In this document: piece after piece, positions 1-9,621 of the stretch
How positions within the stretch are numbered: the first letter of the stretch is position 1
How the letters are laid out: each line of letters begins with the position of its first letter
Assembly (NCBI GenBank): GCA_010015675.1
Contig: ML977023.1
Location: forward strand, 36,265-54,501
DNA from: Byssothecium circinans
Lineage: Eukaryota; Ascomycota; Dothideomycetes; Pleosporales; Massarinaceae
DNA length: 18,237 bases
Direction of reading: 5' to 3'
Notes under the pieces: generated by a model
What the model saw: the letters and a program-made list of their open reading frames with translations, nothing else
The model's database searches: none
Told to the model about the DNA's origin: nothing
Program-made: the position numbers and the translations under genes

Positions 1-1433
1 ATAATCTACTATCAATCTACTACTATTTTGACTATCTCTACTATATCTCTATTACCTTTTTACACTAAAATTAGCACATAAAATAGGGCTAGGTAGGCTA
101 TTAGTAGGTCTAGTTCTAACTACTTTATTATTAGGTAATATCTTAGGAGGGGAGAGGGTTAATACCCCTCTTTAGCTCTACCCTCTTACTAGCTATTACT
201 AAGGAGGCTTTAGATCTATAATTAATATATAAAATAGCCTTAGTTAGGCTATTAGTAGGCTTATTTTTGCTAGCTTCTTTTTCTATTAGATCCCTTAGGG
301 GCTTTTAACTCTCTTTTCCCCCTCCTTTTATACTACTCTCTTATACTAAAACCTATTATTATAGATACTCTATAGCTTAAAACTATATTCCTACTATATA
401 TTACTCTACTCTTATAGCGTTCTAAGGCTATATAGAATTACGCATATCTATATAGTTTTACTAGTAAAATAGTAGCTAAGAAAACTATTTCTAATACGTT
501 TACTACGCAAGCTATGAAATCGCTTAAAATATAGAGGTTAGTATATATAAAGAGGGAGTAGGTAAAGTAATTTACTAAACCCTCTTCTAGGCTAGTACCT
601 AGGTATTGCCTATAAGTATAAGGCTCCTTTAGTACTAGCTATTTAGCAATCCTTAGTCTAGCTACTTAAGTATAGCTACCCCCCCTAGAGTAGACCTATA
701 TAGTAAGAGTTATTAGTAGTATTTCTATAAAGAGTAGTCTAGAGCCTACTCTACTCCCCTCTTATAAGACTACTCTAGCCCCTTTTACTATATAAGTCCC
801 CTTAGTTAGTAGTATTCTATAAGGAGTAGTTTAGAGCCTACCTGCTCCCCCCTTATAGGACTTCTTTAGCCCTTTTTATATAGCTTTTAGGCCTTATAGT
901 TCCTTATCTACTATACTCTGCCCTATAGTACGTTCTAGCTATATTAACTCTAGTTAGTATATTATTAGGGATAGGTATACTCTCTTTATCTTACTTAAAT
1001 AGGGTAACTCCTATATACTAAAGCAGTTGCTTTAACTATGCCTAGGCTTATAAGGGGGCTAAAAGCCCTATTATCTTATAGTAATAGGTAGAAATAAGGT
1101 CTATAAATAGTTAGCTTTGCTATTATCTAAATAGTAGGCCTTTAAGGGTATATTATAGTAAGTATCTACCTAGATAGGCGTGATCTACTATAGGCTACCT
1201 CCCCTTAAGGGGTATATATAATAGAGTTTAGTAGCTTAGGCCTAATCTCTCTTATAGTAGACTACCCTTTAGGAAACTTAGTAGGGATAATTAAATTAGT
1301 TACTTATCTCCCTCCTACCTAGCAGTTAGTTAGTAAGTAGCTAAAGGTACTTTAGTACCCTCTTACTATTAAGTAATACTAGACCTTATCCCTTCTTAAG
1401 GGTATCCCGCCTTATTATAGGTAAAGGATCATT
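1..1433 (+). other. RIP-mutated rDNA spacer / 5' external transcribed spacer remnant
   Basis: No reading frame of useful length is present on either strand. The stretch is saturated with cta/tag words and is poor in CpA, as expected after RIP. It runs directly into a recognisable 18S rRNA 5' end at about 1433, so by position it should be the intergenic spacer and external transcribed spacer of the same rDNA copy. That assignment is inferred from position; no spacer motif is itself diagnostic. A two-copy tandem repeat near 709-892 fits an intergenic spacer. No promoter or terminator can be recognised after this degree of mutation. Confidence 0.5.
709..892 (+). repeat. two-copy tandem repeat, period about 92 bp
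   Basis: The block containing agtagtctagagcctact (about 733-750) recurs as agtagtttagagcctacc about 92 bases later. It is followed in both copies by a C-rich run, then cttata-g-act/act-tct and ag-ccccttttta-like sequence. The copies differ by small deletions and substitutions. Short tandem subrepeats are common in fungal rDNA intergenic spacers, which is the likely origin here. Confidence 0.55.
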
Positions 1434-1501
1434 ACCTAGTTAATTCTACTAGTAGTTATATGCTTATCTTAAAGATTAAGCTATACATATCTAAGTATAA
1501 G
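1433..1501 (+). pseudogene. 18S rRNA gene, 5' fragment (RIP-mutated, interrupted)
   Basis: The sequence acctagttaattctactag followed by tagttatatgc and then aaagattaag-tat-catat-tctaagtataag matches the universal start of eukaryotic small-subunit rRNA. The differences are C-to-T or G-to-A changes of the RIP type. It covers roughly the first 68 nt of the mature rRNA. The similarity stops abruptly at 1501, where an LTR retrotransposon begins, and resumes in the same orientation at 16744. The changes fall in invariant helices, so this copy cannot encode a working ribosomal RNA. Confidence 0.9.
1497..1501. repeat. target-site duplication ATAAG (left copy), older element
   Basis: The five bases ATAAG end the left 18S fragment, and the same five bases (16744-16748) begin the right fragment directly outside the other LTR. 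In an intact 18S this motif occurs once (taagtataagcaatta), so its duplication marks the insertion of the older retrotransposon at about nucleotide 65 of 18S. Confidence 0.8.
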
Positions 1502-1685
1502 TTTAAGGAGCTAAGCTTAAGGAGCTAAAGGTGCTAAGTAGAATATAGATAGATTTATTAAAGAAAGAGAGTTCTCTTAAGCGTAAATCTATATATAGAA
1601 GAACTTAGAGATTACTCTAAAGCTAGTTTAAAGGACTTAGAGTCTAAAAAGTAGCCTCTAAAGAACTAGGGCCTAGCCTATTATA
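1502..1685 (-). repeat. LTR of older element (3' LTR in element orientation)
   Basis: The sequence starting tttaaggagctaagcttaag and ending gcctagcctattata is repeated at 16560-16743 with the same 184-bp length. Read on the minus strand it starts TATAATAGGC, consistent with an original TG start changed to TA by RIP. The right copy starts TATAAGG on the plus strand, where this one has TTTAAGG. A run of seven C abuts it on the inner side, which is the polypurine tract on the minus strand. Confidence 0.85.
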
Positions 1686-1688
1686 ATG

Positions 1689-1697
1689 CCCCCCCTT
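1689..1697 (-). other. polypurine tract of older element
   Basis: On the minus strand, AAGGGGGGG followed by CAT lies immediately before the LTR start. This is the usual primer position for plus-strand DNA synthesis in LTR retrotransposons. It fixes the element's orientation as minus, in agreement with the pol remnants. Confidence 0.65.
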
Positions 1698-3950
1698 AAA
1701 GGCTAAAAAAATTTCTAGGGGATAGTAACTCTAGTATACTATCTAAGATTTATAATCTATAAGGGATCTCTAATAGCTCTATAGATCTCTAATATCCTTA
1801 GCTACTACCTATTATACCTAGTATTCTCTATATACTTAACTTTATATATCTATAGTCCCTCTTCTATACTATCTTAAAGTTCCTAATCTCCTTAGATAAA
1901 GTCCTTTTTATTTACTATTATATTCTAGAGAATTCCTCCTTTCTTTACTTACTTAGATATAAGGACTATTTAATCTTATAGTTAACTTTTAAGACTAGGT
2001 AGAAGAAGTTTATACTATAGTTAACTCTCTTAGTACTTCTTAGTATCTAGTTTAGTCTTCTCTAGAACTCTCTATACTTACTATTATCTAATTTACCTCC
2101 GCATTTATTCTCTTACCTAAATAAATAATATTAGTATAGTAGGGGCCTATACTCTAAGTAAATAAAAGCTTTTTATTTCTCCTTTACTACTTTCTCTCTT
2201 CTACCCTTAAACTTCTTCTTACTATTACCTATTAAGTCTTCCTACTTACTATTATAACTCCTCTGTTTATTATCCTATATCTTACTATTCTTTATACTAT
2301 TATACCTTCTTATACTAATACTTTATATAAGACCTAAGGTACTACTCCTAAAATACATGCTTCTATTACTCTATTATATAATACTAGTCTACTATCTTTA
2401 TCTACTTACTACGCTATCTATAGTAGAGGATAGGCTTCTCCTAAGGTTCCTTATACTAAGTGTAAGTATAAGTATAAGTGTAGTAATCTCTAGTATAAGA
2501 TAGATACATTTAATTTAGGCTCTAGTAAAGAGGATAGTAGTTAAGTATTCTAATTTCCTTAGTTCCCTATTTAAGATTCTTTACTAATATTTCTAGGAGC
2601 TTAGTAATTCCCCTACTATTCTAGATAAGAAACCTACTTTTTATAATCTCTATACTATTCCTACCAAGTAGACTACTTTTAGCCTTCTTAAGAATGCTAT
2701 TAAGGGTTAAGTCTAAATATTCTTTAGTAACCTACGCCTATATATTCCTTACCTCTACTATCTTTAGAAGATTAGCTTTTACTACTATAAAGCTTAAAAG
2801 AGTTATAAGGCTACTACTTACTAGGAGTACGTAGATACTAGTAAGAAGTACTTACCTACTAAGAAACTCCCTAAGTCTACTATAGAAATTATTATTATAC
2901 TTATTAAGACTTTTTATTACTATAATATAAAGGTAGCTACTTAAGAGGAGGTTAATAAAGCCTAGTATACTATTACTAAGGCTCTAGATAAGTTTACTAG
3001 TAAGAAGCCTTATAAGTCTACTATATCTAGGCTTGCTATCTTTAGTAATAGCTCTTCTATTAATAACCTTGCTACGTATATTAGTAAGCTTACTAAGGCT
3101 ACTTAGTCTTAGATAGATAAGATTATTACTAGTATTATAAGTTTTCCCTTTAAGTTCCTTTCTCTAGATACTATATTAAAAGGATAAGCTTACTTTATTC
3201 TTAAACATCTTTCAGGCTACTATTAATAACTTTTGCTTTTCTATTAAAGGTTTAACTAAGGCTTACTATAATCTTACTCTACTTTAACGTTTATAATCTC
3301 CTACTCCTAACGCTACTGCTTCTGCTTAAACTATCTGCAAGGATACCTAAAATATAGAAAAGAATAAGGAAGCTAATAATAAGACTATAGATACTATAGA
3401 GGGTTAGGTTAATAATAAGACTAGCACTAAGTAGTATTTTTACTTTATCTTTCTTCTTAGTTATATCTAAGGAAGAGTTTTTAAGTCCCTAATCTTATAG
3501 AGTAAGAATTTTCTCTATATATACTACACTTTATTAAGTAGTCTAAGAGGCGCCTAAATACTAAGCCTTCTCTCTAAACTTACTTCTTTTACTTAGAATA
3601 TAACGTCTTCTATTCCTCTTATAAAGTCTTAGGTTCTTATCTAGATTATTTACTACCTAGACCTCTATTCCCTATTAGTTCTTTCTTTACGTGCGTAGCT
3701 CTAGGTACTCTATAAATCTTTCTATAGTTTCTTTACTAACCTAAATATAATTCTTGCCTAAGGGTTCCTAGGAGTTCTATAGCTACTTCCTTCTCTATAT
3801 TCCTTCTTACTACTCTTATTTCTTAGGGTTTCTTAATTCTAGAAACCTACTTTTAAACTTTTATACTCTAGGCGCTCTATTTCTCTCTCTTCTCTATATC
3901 CCCCTTAATACTTATAAGGGTTCTACCCTTATGCTTTATACTTTCTCCTA
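1698..3950. other. long 3' region of older element, between pol and LTR
   Basis: About 2.25 kb separates the end of the older element's chromodomain-bearing pol (near 3950 on the minus strand) from its 3' LTR. This is longer than the few hundred bases usual in Ty3/gypsy elements. Positions 1698-2400 and 3480-3950 show only RIP-mutated AT-rich sequence with nothing I can recognise. The middle part holds a decayed plus-strand reading frame, listed separately. Confidence 0.5.
2624..3480 (+). pseudogene. decayed plus-strand ORF, antisense to older element, unknown product
   Basis: Plus-strand translation from 2624 gives a protein-like frame with relatively few stops (about 11 in 195 codons) up to about 3200. 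Segments include ITKALDKFTSKKPYKST and SRLAIFSNSSSINNLATY. One base later in frame, protein-like sequence continues from 3207 (IFQATINNFCFSIKGLTK, then SPTPNATASA), so an indel or a spliced intron near 3200 is likely. Ser/Thr/Lys-rich composition is partly a RIP artefact. I recognise no domain. Its place between pol and the 3' LTR, in the antisense direction, parallels the antisense gene of the younger element. It could instead be a captured host gene fragment or chance low stop density. Confidence 0.35.
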
Positions 3951-6834
3951 AGGATATTAGTTTTGCTCTAGTAGTCTCTACCTAAATGTAGGTAATAAAC
4001 TCTAATCTCTTAGTTAATACTTTATAGAGAAACTCTCTTAGTAATCTAAGGTAGTAGTCTCCTCTAGGGCGCCTATATATTTCTAAGTAGTTTTAGTATA
4101 CTCTTCCTACTTAACTTTATAGAGTAGACGTTTTTTACACCCCCTCTATACTATCTTCTTAGCTATAATATTCTTAATTACTTACTCTAGAGCCCTATCT
4201 ACTACTAACGCTTTAGGTTAGGAATTATCTATCTATTAGCTAGGAAGTAGATTACTTAGATAGAGTCTTAGATAGTCTATATAGAATATAGGGTATATTC
4301 TTAGTAGAGTATTTAACTTTATATTCTTTTAGTCTAGCTTCTTATTAGGCCTTTTATTTAAGATCTATTCCTTATACTAGAGCTATACTTTATCTTTAAC
4401 CTTAAGTACTAGAGCTTCTTAGCAGTTTTAGTTTACTTATTTCTCCTATTCTTATTAGGCTAGGGCTATCTTTGCCTAGACTAATTTAAAGGTCTCTTTA
4501 AACTTTTAGACTATTAATTCTATAGCTTTTTTAGGGTTTTAGCTTATCTAGTACTAGTTAATTACATTAAGTTCTTTATCTAGATTTATAGGAGCTATAT
4601 TATAACTATATATAAGAAAAAAGGGACTAACTCTAGTACTTATTACTATTCTTCCTTTAATTATAATCTAAGTAGTAGGGTATAGTAGTACCTAGTTCTA
4701 CTAGTTCTAGTCTATAAAGGTATAAAGGTAAGCTTTTACTACTAAGTTTATATGCTCTATAGCTCTATTAGTCTAGGGGTAGAAAGTTATTAATAGTCTT
4801 CTTTTAATCCTAAGCCTCTTATATATTACTAACTAGAAGTTACCTATAAATTAGGAACTATAGTTAGATACTATAGTATCTAAGAGGAAGTAGTAGGCTA
4901 CTACTCTTTTAATAAATACTTTTATAACTATCTCTACTTCTATATTAGAGAGTAGAATTAATACTATATCTTTACTTAGCCTACCTATTACTACTATAAG
5001 GTTAGTATAGCCTTAGCTCTCTAGAAGCCTAATAATAAAATCTATAAAAATCTCCTTCTAAATCTATTCTAAGAGAGGGAGTAGCTTTAAGAAGCCTCTC
5101 TTTAGTTCTTTCTAGGGCTTTATACATCTATATATATTATATTCTTTAGGTAGGTCCTTATTAAGGTAGATATCCTAGGCTAAAAGAACTTCTACGCAAG
5201 GATATTATAGGTAAGAGCCTTTCCTAAGTAGCTAGTTAGGGGTAAGTTATAGGTTTTAGTAATTAATCTAGTACATAGTAGCTTAGAGTTTAGTACCTAT
5301 TTATATTTCTAGTAAAGTAGATACTCTTTATTACTAATCTTATACTTTAATAGGGAGGCTATTAACTTAAGGCCTAAAAAAAACTTCTTTAAGCCTAACT
5401 TTACTACCTTTAAAGCTCTTTAGTAAATTTTATTATCTTTTTCTACTTAGTCCTATAGTAAGGAGAGGTCTTATAAGGGTAAGTTTTGCTTTAGTATAAA
5501 GGTAGCTAGTATAACTTATCCTACTAATACTCTTATTATAGGGGCTAGGAAGGCATAGAGTTTACTATCTCTAACTAGTATAAGTAGTTAGAAGTTCTAA
5601 GATTTTACCCTTTTATTAGTACTATCTTATAGTATATCTTACTCCTTCTTTAGCAAGGTATCTACCTATGCGTTTGCTATGCCTAAATAGTACTTAAAGG
5701 TTATATTAATTCTACTTAAAATATTAGACTATTAAATATACTACTTGCTTAACTAACGTAACATAGTAAAGTACTATAAGTTCTTATAGTTAGTTAGTAC
5801 CTTAATATACAAGACTATATATAACTTACTACTCTACTCCTCTATATATTTAATAACTATGAGTAGCTTTTTATTATAGATAGTATAATTACTCTCGACT
5901 AGTAAGTTCTTTACTAAGAAATATACTACTATACGTAGTATACTATCCTTTTTAAATTATAATAATATGCTGCTAGTTACCTAACTAGAAGCGTCTACCT
6001 TAAGTATAGTCTCTAGTTCTAGATTAAAGTAAGCTAGGATAGGCTCTATAGTAAATATAGATTTTAGTATCTTAAATACCTTTTCTTATTCCTCTTCCTA
6101 TATAAACTTAGAGTTCTTCCTTATTAGTCTTATTAAGAGTATAGTAATCTCTAAGAAATTCTTAATAAACTATTAGTAAAAATTCTTAAACCTAATAAAA
6201 CTACGTACTTCTTTAATAGACTTAGGCTTCTCTTATTCCTAGATTACCTTAACCTTCTTTAGGTCTATGCTAATCCCTTTTTTAGCCTTAATAATAAACC
6301 CTAAGTATTTTACCCTTTTAACTCTAAACTTATATTTCTTAATATCTAATTAGAGGCCTGTTACTTCTAATTTCTTAATTACTTATTAAACCGTCTTATA
6401 ATCTGCGAAGGAGCTAAAGGAGTAGATTAGGATATTTATCTATAAATATAGAGTAGAAATTATCTAAGTATTCCCTTAGGACCTAGTTAATATATCTTTA
6501 AAAAGTGCTTAGAGTATTTACTAGGCTAAAGAGAGTTACCAGCTATTTATATAACTTAAATCTTATCCTAAAAGCTATCTTCTACTTATCCCCCTCTATA
6601 ATATAGATTTTATAGAAAGCTTATATAATATTAAGCTTTATAAACTACTTAGCTTTTCTAATCTACGCTAAAGTCTTCTTAATAAGGGGGAGAGGATAAT
6701 AGTCCTTCTAAGTAATAGCATTTCGTGCCCTATAATCTATATAGAAGTAGAGTCCTCTTTTAGGCTTATAAGTAAATAGGACTAGTGCTACAGCGCTTAA
6801 TCTACTTACTTAAATAAATTAAGTATAAGGTTAG
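3950..6834 (-). pseudogene. older element pol: RT (most), RNase H, integrase, chromodomain
   Basis: Reading the minus strand downward from 6829 gives PKRGLYFYIDYRARNAIT and YYPLPLIKKTLA, the RT core entry. Next comes ILIYSFSSFADYKTV following a damaged YxDD box (about 6430), then VKYLGFIIKAKKGISID and an RNase H relic (LETILKVDAS near 6000). Integrase C-terminal sequence appears near 4300-4500 (KDKV, then NKRPNKKLD, then IYPIFYIDYLRLY). The end is a chromodomain-like segment, KKRLLYKVK then EEYTKTT then KYIGALEE (about 4010-4190). Stops (TAA/TAG, from Gln and Trp codons) recur throughout, and at least one indel lies at the YxDD box. The 5' part of RT is separated by the younger element and lies at 14284 and above. 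Confidence 0.82.
6830..6834. repeat. target-site duplication GTTAG (left copy), younger element
   Basis: GTTAG directly precedes the TG of the left 460-bp LTR and occurs again at 14279-14283 directly after the CA of the right LTR. A 5-bp duplication is standard for Ty3/gypsy integrases. Both copies lie in the RT coding region of the older element. Confidence 0.93.
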
Positions 6835-6928
6835 TGTTACAAGACAATGTATGAGCGCAGCCACGGAAGAACGATACGCTCAGGGAGAGTATTGAACGGT
6901 GGGGCGCAGGATAGGGTCAAGGCGCTAG

Positions 6929-6936
6929 TCACGTGA
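6929..6936. promoter_or_regulatory. TCACGTGA palindrome in U3 (E-box-like)
   Basis: The 8-bp palindrome TCACGTGA contains CACGTG, the core bound by fungal bHLH factors such as the Cbf1/Pho4 class. It lies about 120 bp upstream of the TATA box and is unchanged in the other LTR (13913-13920). Binding here is inferred from the motif only. Confidence 0.4.
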
Positions 6937-6939
6937 TTG

Positions 6940-7028
6940 TGATCCCGCCAAGACCAAAAGATCCCATGGATCCCGGGATCAGGACGAAGTCCTGGGAGCA
7001 GAAGGAGCAGAGGCTCTAGGCGGGATCA
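6940..7028. repeat. nested inverted repeats in U3
   Basis: TGATCCCGCC (6940-6949) and GGCGGGATCA (7019-7028) form a perfect 10-bp inverted repeat. Between them lie the 12-bp palindrome GATCCCGGGATC (6969-6980) and a hairpin with arms CAGGAC/GTCCTG and loop GAA (6980-6994). The outer arms and both inner structures are present in the 3' LTR as well. The block lies just upstream of the TATA box and could be a cruciform or a set of dyad binding sites. Confidence 0.7.
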
Positions 7029-7057
7029 AGGACTTAGCGAAGGAACAGAATAAGTGG

Positions 7058-7063
7058 TATAAA
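7058..7063 (+). promoter_or_regulatory. TATA box of the younger element's LTR promoter
   Basis: TATAAA in the context gtggtataaagactgg, conserved at 14042-14047 in the 3' LTR. A start 40-50 nt downstream is within the range seen in fungi and would fall near 7105, where the sequence complementary to the primer-binding region begins. Confidence 0.65.
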
Positions 7064-7296
7064 GACTGGACAGATCTCCTTTGTCTCTCTAATTCTAATT
7101 CTTCGTAGTCAACTCTCCATAGTTCATCTCTCACCTAGATTGATACTTAGTTATTCTATAGTTGGTTATAGAATTGGTTGCTTTCGCACGTTTGCCTCTT
7201 GAACCACTGAAGCACACCACCTGACGTATACACCTTACACCAATCGACCTCCCCTAACACGGATCAGGCTCGGCGAGTATACCCCTCGGTAACACT

Positions 7297-7304
7297 TTGA
7301 CTAC
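7297..7304 (+). other. primer-binding region, candidate Tf1-type self-priming site
   Basis: Two bases after the LTR comes TTGACTAC. No TGG-initiated complement of a tRNA 3' end is visible at the expected place. TTGACTAC is perfectly complementary to GTAGTCAA at 7105-7112 in the LTR, 47 nt below the TATA box, where the transcript 5' end could lie. In Tf1 of fission yeast and related chromoviruses the mRNA 5' end folds back and primes reverse transcription in this way. The match is only 8 bp, so this is a supported hypothesis rather than a certainty. Confidence 0.5.
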
Positions 7305-7307
7305 CCA

Positions 7308-7323
7308 CAGGTTCAAGAACCTG
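7308..7323 (+). other. short hairpin below the primer-binding region
   Basis: Arms CAGGTTC and GAACCTG (7 bp) around AA form a tight inverted repeat 3 nt after the primer-binding region and 10 nt before the gag ATG. Structured RNA around the primer site is important in self-priming elements, and this may serve priming, packaging or dimerisation. Confidence 0.45.
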
Positions 7324-8563
7324 AACGTACATAATGGCAGCTCCCGCTACCCCACGTACCACTAGCAGTAGTGTCGGTACACCTGCTTTAAGTCCGGCAT
7401 CAGTAATGGCTAACCAGGCCAATCAGTTATAGCAACAGGCCGAACAGATTGATGGGTTGATGCAAGCGATTGCTCAACTCTAGGCCAAAGACACTGTACC
7501 CCGTGGAAAGATTGCGGCGCCAGAGAAGTACGATGGAGGACGAGATGGCTTGAAGCCATTCCTCACTAACATGGATTTGTACTGTCGCTTCAATGCCCTG
7601 ACAGAGGACTCGGATAAGATCCTTGCGGCCGGTATGCACTTGAAAGACAAGGCAGCCACTTGGATGCAGCCCTTTATGGACGACTATCTCACGAACAAGA
7701 TAAGGCATTGCAAAGACGACACGAAGACCATCTTCAAGAGCTGGACAGCGTTCAAAGATGAGATTCAGAAGGTGTTTAGAGAACTCGACGAAGAGACCCA
7801 GGCAGAGCAAAAGATATCTCGGATCTGGCAGGATAGGTCAGTCGCAAGGTATGTGACGGAGTTTAAACAACTGCAGTTAAAGATTGATTGGGATGATGCG
7901 CCGTTACGCACAGCTTTCTACAATGGGCTAAAGGAAACTGTCAAGGATAGCATGATCCATCACGACAAGCTAGAAGACTTACAAGACATGATCGACCTGG
8001 CCACCCAAATCGATAACAGGCTCTACGAACGAGCAATGCAGAAGAAATAACGGGATACGACGATCGTTCCCAACCCTAGAAGACACAGAAAGCCAAAGAC
8101 ACCACGATACGACCGGGATGGTGATGTGGTAATGACAGACAAAGTCCAACAAAGGAAGTGATTTGATAAGGGCAAGGGAAGACAGCTAGATGGCCTGACC
8201 CACGAACAACGCCAGGAACGCTTCGAAAAGAAGGCATGTCTCCGATGCGGTGAAGTAGGACACTTCCGCAGAGACTACCCGAAGAACCAAGGCCAGGCCA
8301 GTAAGCTTAGAGCGGTCAAGATTGGGATGATCAAGTTTAAGGTAACGGGACCTAAGGAGGAAGAACCAGAGGTGCCACGTCGGCAACCTACTCCCTGCCC
8401 ACCTTTGGAACCAGATTAGACAAGATCCCCTGACGACGACGTCAGCAAAACGGACCCTAACACGCTCCTTAAAAGATTCCAGGAATCGCTGAGCCCAAGC
8501 CAAGGTCTAGCCAAGAACAAAGTGCTAGACTGGGTAATTCGACAACGGCTAGACGCCAAAATA

Positions 8564-8605
8564 TGCTGGAGATGCGCTGGCACCACGCATGAAGGGCTGA
8601 CTTGC
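8564..8605 (+). other. second CCHC zinc knuckle in gag extension
   Basis: In the gag frame, CWRCAGTTHEGLTC has exact C-x2-C-x4-H-x4-C spacing with all four ligands intact. It lies 109 codons after the first knuckle and is separated from it by an acidic linker. CCHC knuckles bind single-stranded nucleic acid in nucleocapsids. Two knuckles this far apart, followed by further Cys/His modules, suggest an extra RNA- or DNA-binding part of Gag. Confidence 0.75.
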
Positions 8606-8740
8606 GCCATACCTGTGTTAGTGTACGGCGAAGAAGCCAGCAGGGTGGTGGTAGAGGCTATGCGAATCTAGGGCCCACACGCTATAGGAGAACACATCAG
8701 GGTGGAGGTACCTAAGAAGAATCCCCACTAGGAAGTTGAT

Positions 8741-9571
8741 TGGTACCAGTGCCAGGTGGACCAATGCCTATATCACAAACGCGAACGAGATGAGGTTAGA
8801 CGACAACCTAGGAGAACATCACACATCATGATTCTAGACGAGGACTGTCTAGTAGCAGCTTGCCACACCTATTACTTCGGTGAATGGCAACAACAGCATG
8901 AACGCATTGGGTGGAATAAGTGCTACGACGAGCACTGCCAGGTGCACTGGCTGAGCAAGCATGTTGCAGGGTATTAGCTGGTAGGACCCATGGATGGGAA
9001 CACACTAGAATGCGACGTTAAAGACTGCTGATATTGACACCCCCTAGGGCACCCCGCGAGCCAAGAGCACGAAGAAGTGGACTGGGCACAGTGCGAGACG
9101 ATTCTCGACTGTATGTTCCACACGCTCTGCAAGGAGGAAGCCGCGTGGGATAAGAGAGGTCAGGACCACAACCTGCTCACAGCAAAGGAATGCCTGGATG
9201 AGGATTGCAGACGTCATGCACTCCCCGCCCTTCCTCGCGAATCTAGGAAGGATGCTTAATGGAGGAAGCAGGGTGATTCCAAACAACACTAGCGGAAGAT
9301 GCTAGATGATCAGCATTAGGAAAGGGTAGCCTGAGGCGACGAGCTAGTAAACGTAACCTAGTCCCCTATAAGGCCAGGATCCCCAACACCCATCAACGCC
9401 ACGAAGAGGGATAGTCACGACGACTTACCCTACGAACGATGCTTCGATGACATGTGTCAAGCACACCTCTTGGAGAAACTCAGGAAGGGTTTCCCGCGAC
9501 AAAACAACTCGGAGGTAGAGCACGAACGCTTGCCTTGGACAGCGTGCTGTATAGACGACTGTCGAATTCAC
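8741..9571 (+). other. array of about eight C-x4-C-x2-H modules in gag extension
   Basis: All are in the gag frame, with the first Cys at residues 473 (QCQVDQCLYH), 505 (DCLVAACHTY, third ligand Tyr from a CAT-to-TAT change), 530 (CYDEHCQVH), 560 (CDVKDC, degraded after), 587 (CETILDCMFH, x5 spacing), 620 (CLDEDCRRH), 703 (CFDDMCQAH) and 738 (CCIDDCRIH). An aromatic residue often stands two or three places before the first Cys. Spacing is about 25-35 residues except for one gap of about 83. The pattern looks like a repeated small metal-binding unit. I do not recognise it as a named domain. Confidence 0.75.
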
Positions 9572-9621
9572 CTGCTCAAGGAATAAACGGCAGGAGGGTC
9601 TCTGAAAGGACCCTAAGGGTC

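Larger units (their letters stand above)
6835..7294 (+). repeat. 5' LTR of younger element
   Basis: 460 bp with 6-bp inverted ends TGTTAC/GTAACA. By eye it differs from the 3' LTR at 18 positions. All are transitions and there are no indels, which is a RIP pattern on top of little other divergence. It carries a CACGTG palindrome, nested inverted repeats, a TATA box at 7058, and a probable transcript start near 7105. That gives about 270 bp of U3 and about 190 bp of R-U5. Confidence 0.96.

Noticed and set aside
1419..1432. Match to the 18S 3' end (aaggatcatta) just before the 18S start
   Set aside because: Only about 12 bases agree and the preceding conserved 18S 3' helix is absent, so it is more likely spacer sequence resembling it by chance.
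7295..7312. Conventional tRNA primer-binding site
   Set aside because: No TGG start and no recognisable tRNA 3' end complement follows the LTR.
7427..7810. Minus-strand 127-codon open frame
   Set aside because: It is the reverse complement of the gag capsid region, which shows recognisable Gag sequence on the plus strand. The minus frame has no domain-like features.
8186..8610. Two minus-strand open frames opposite the gag zinc knuckles
   Set aside because: The plus strand carries two CCHC motifs in one continuous frame here. The minus frames are shadows.
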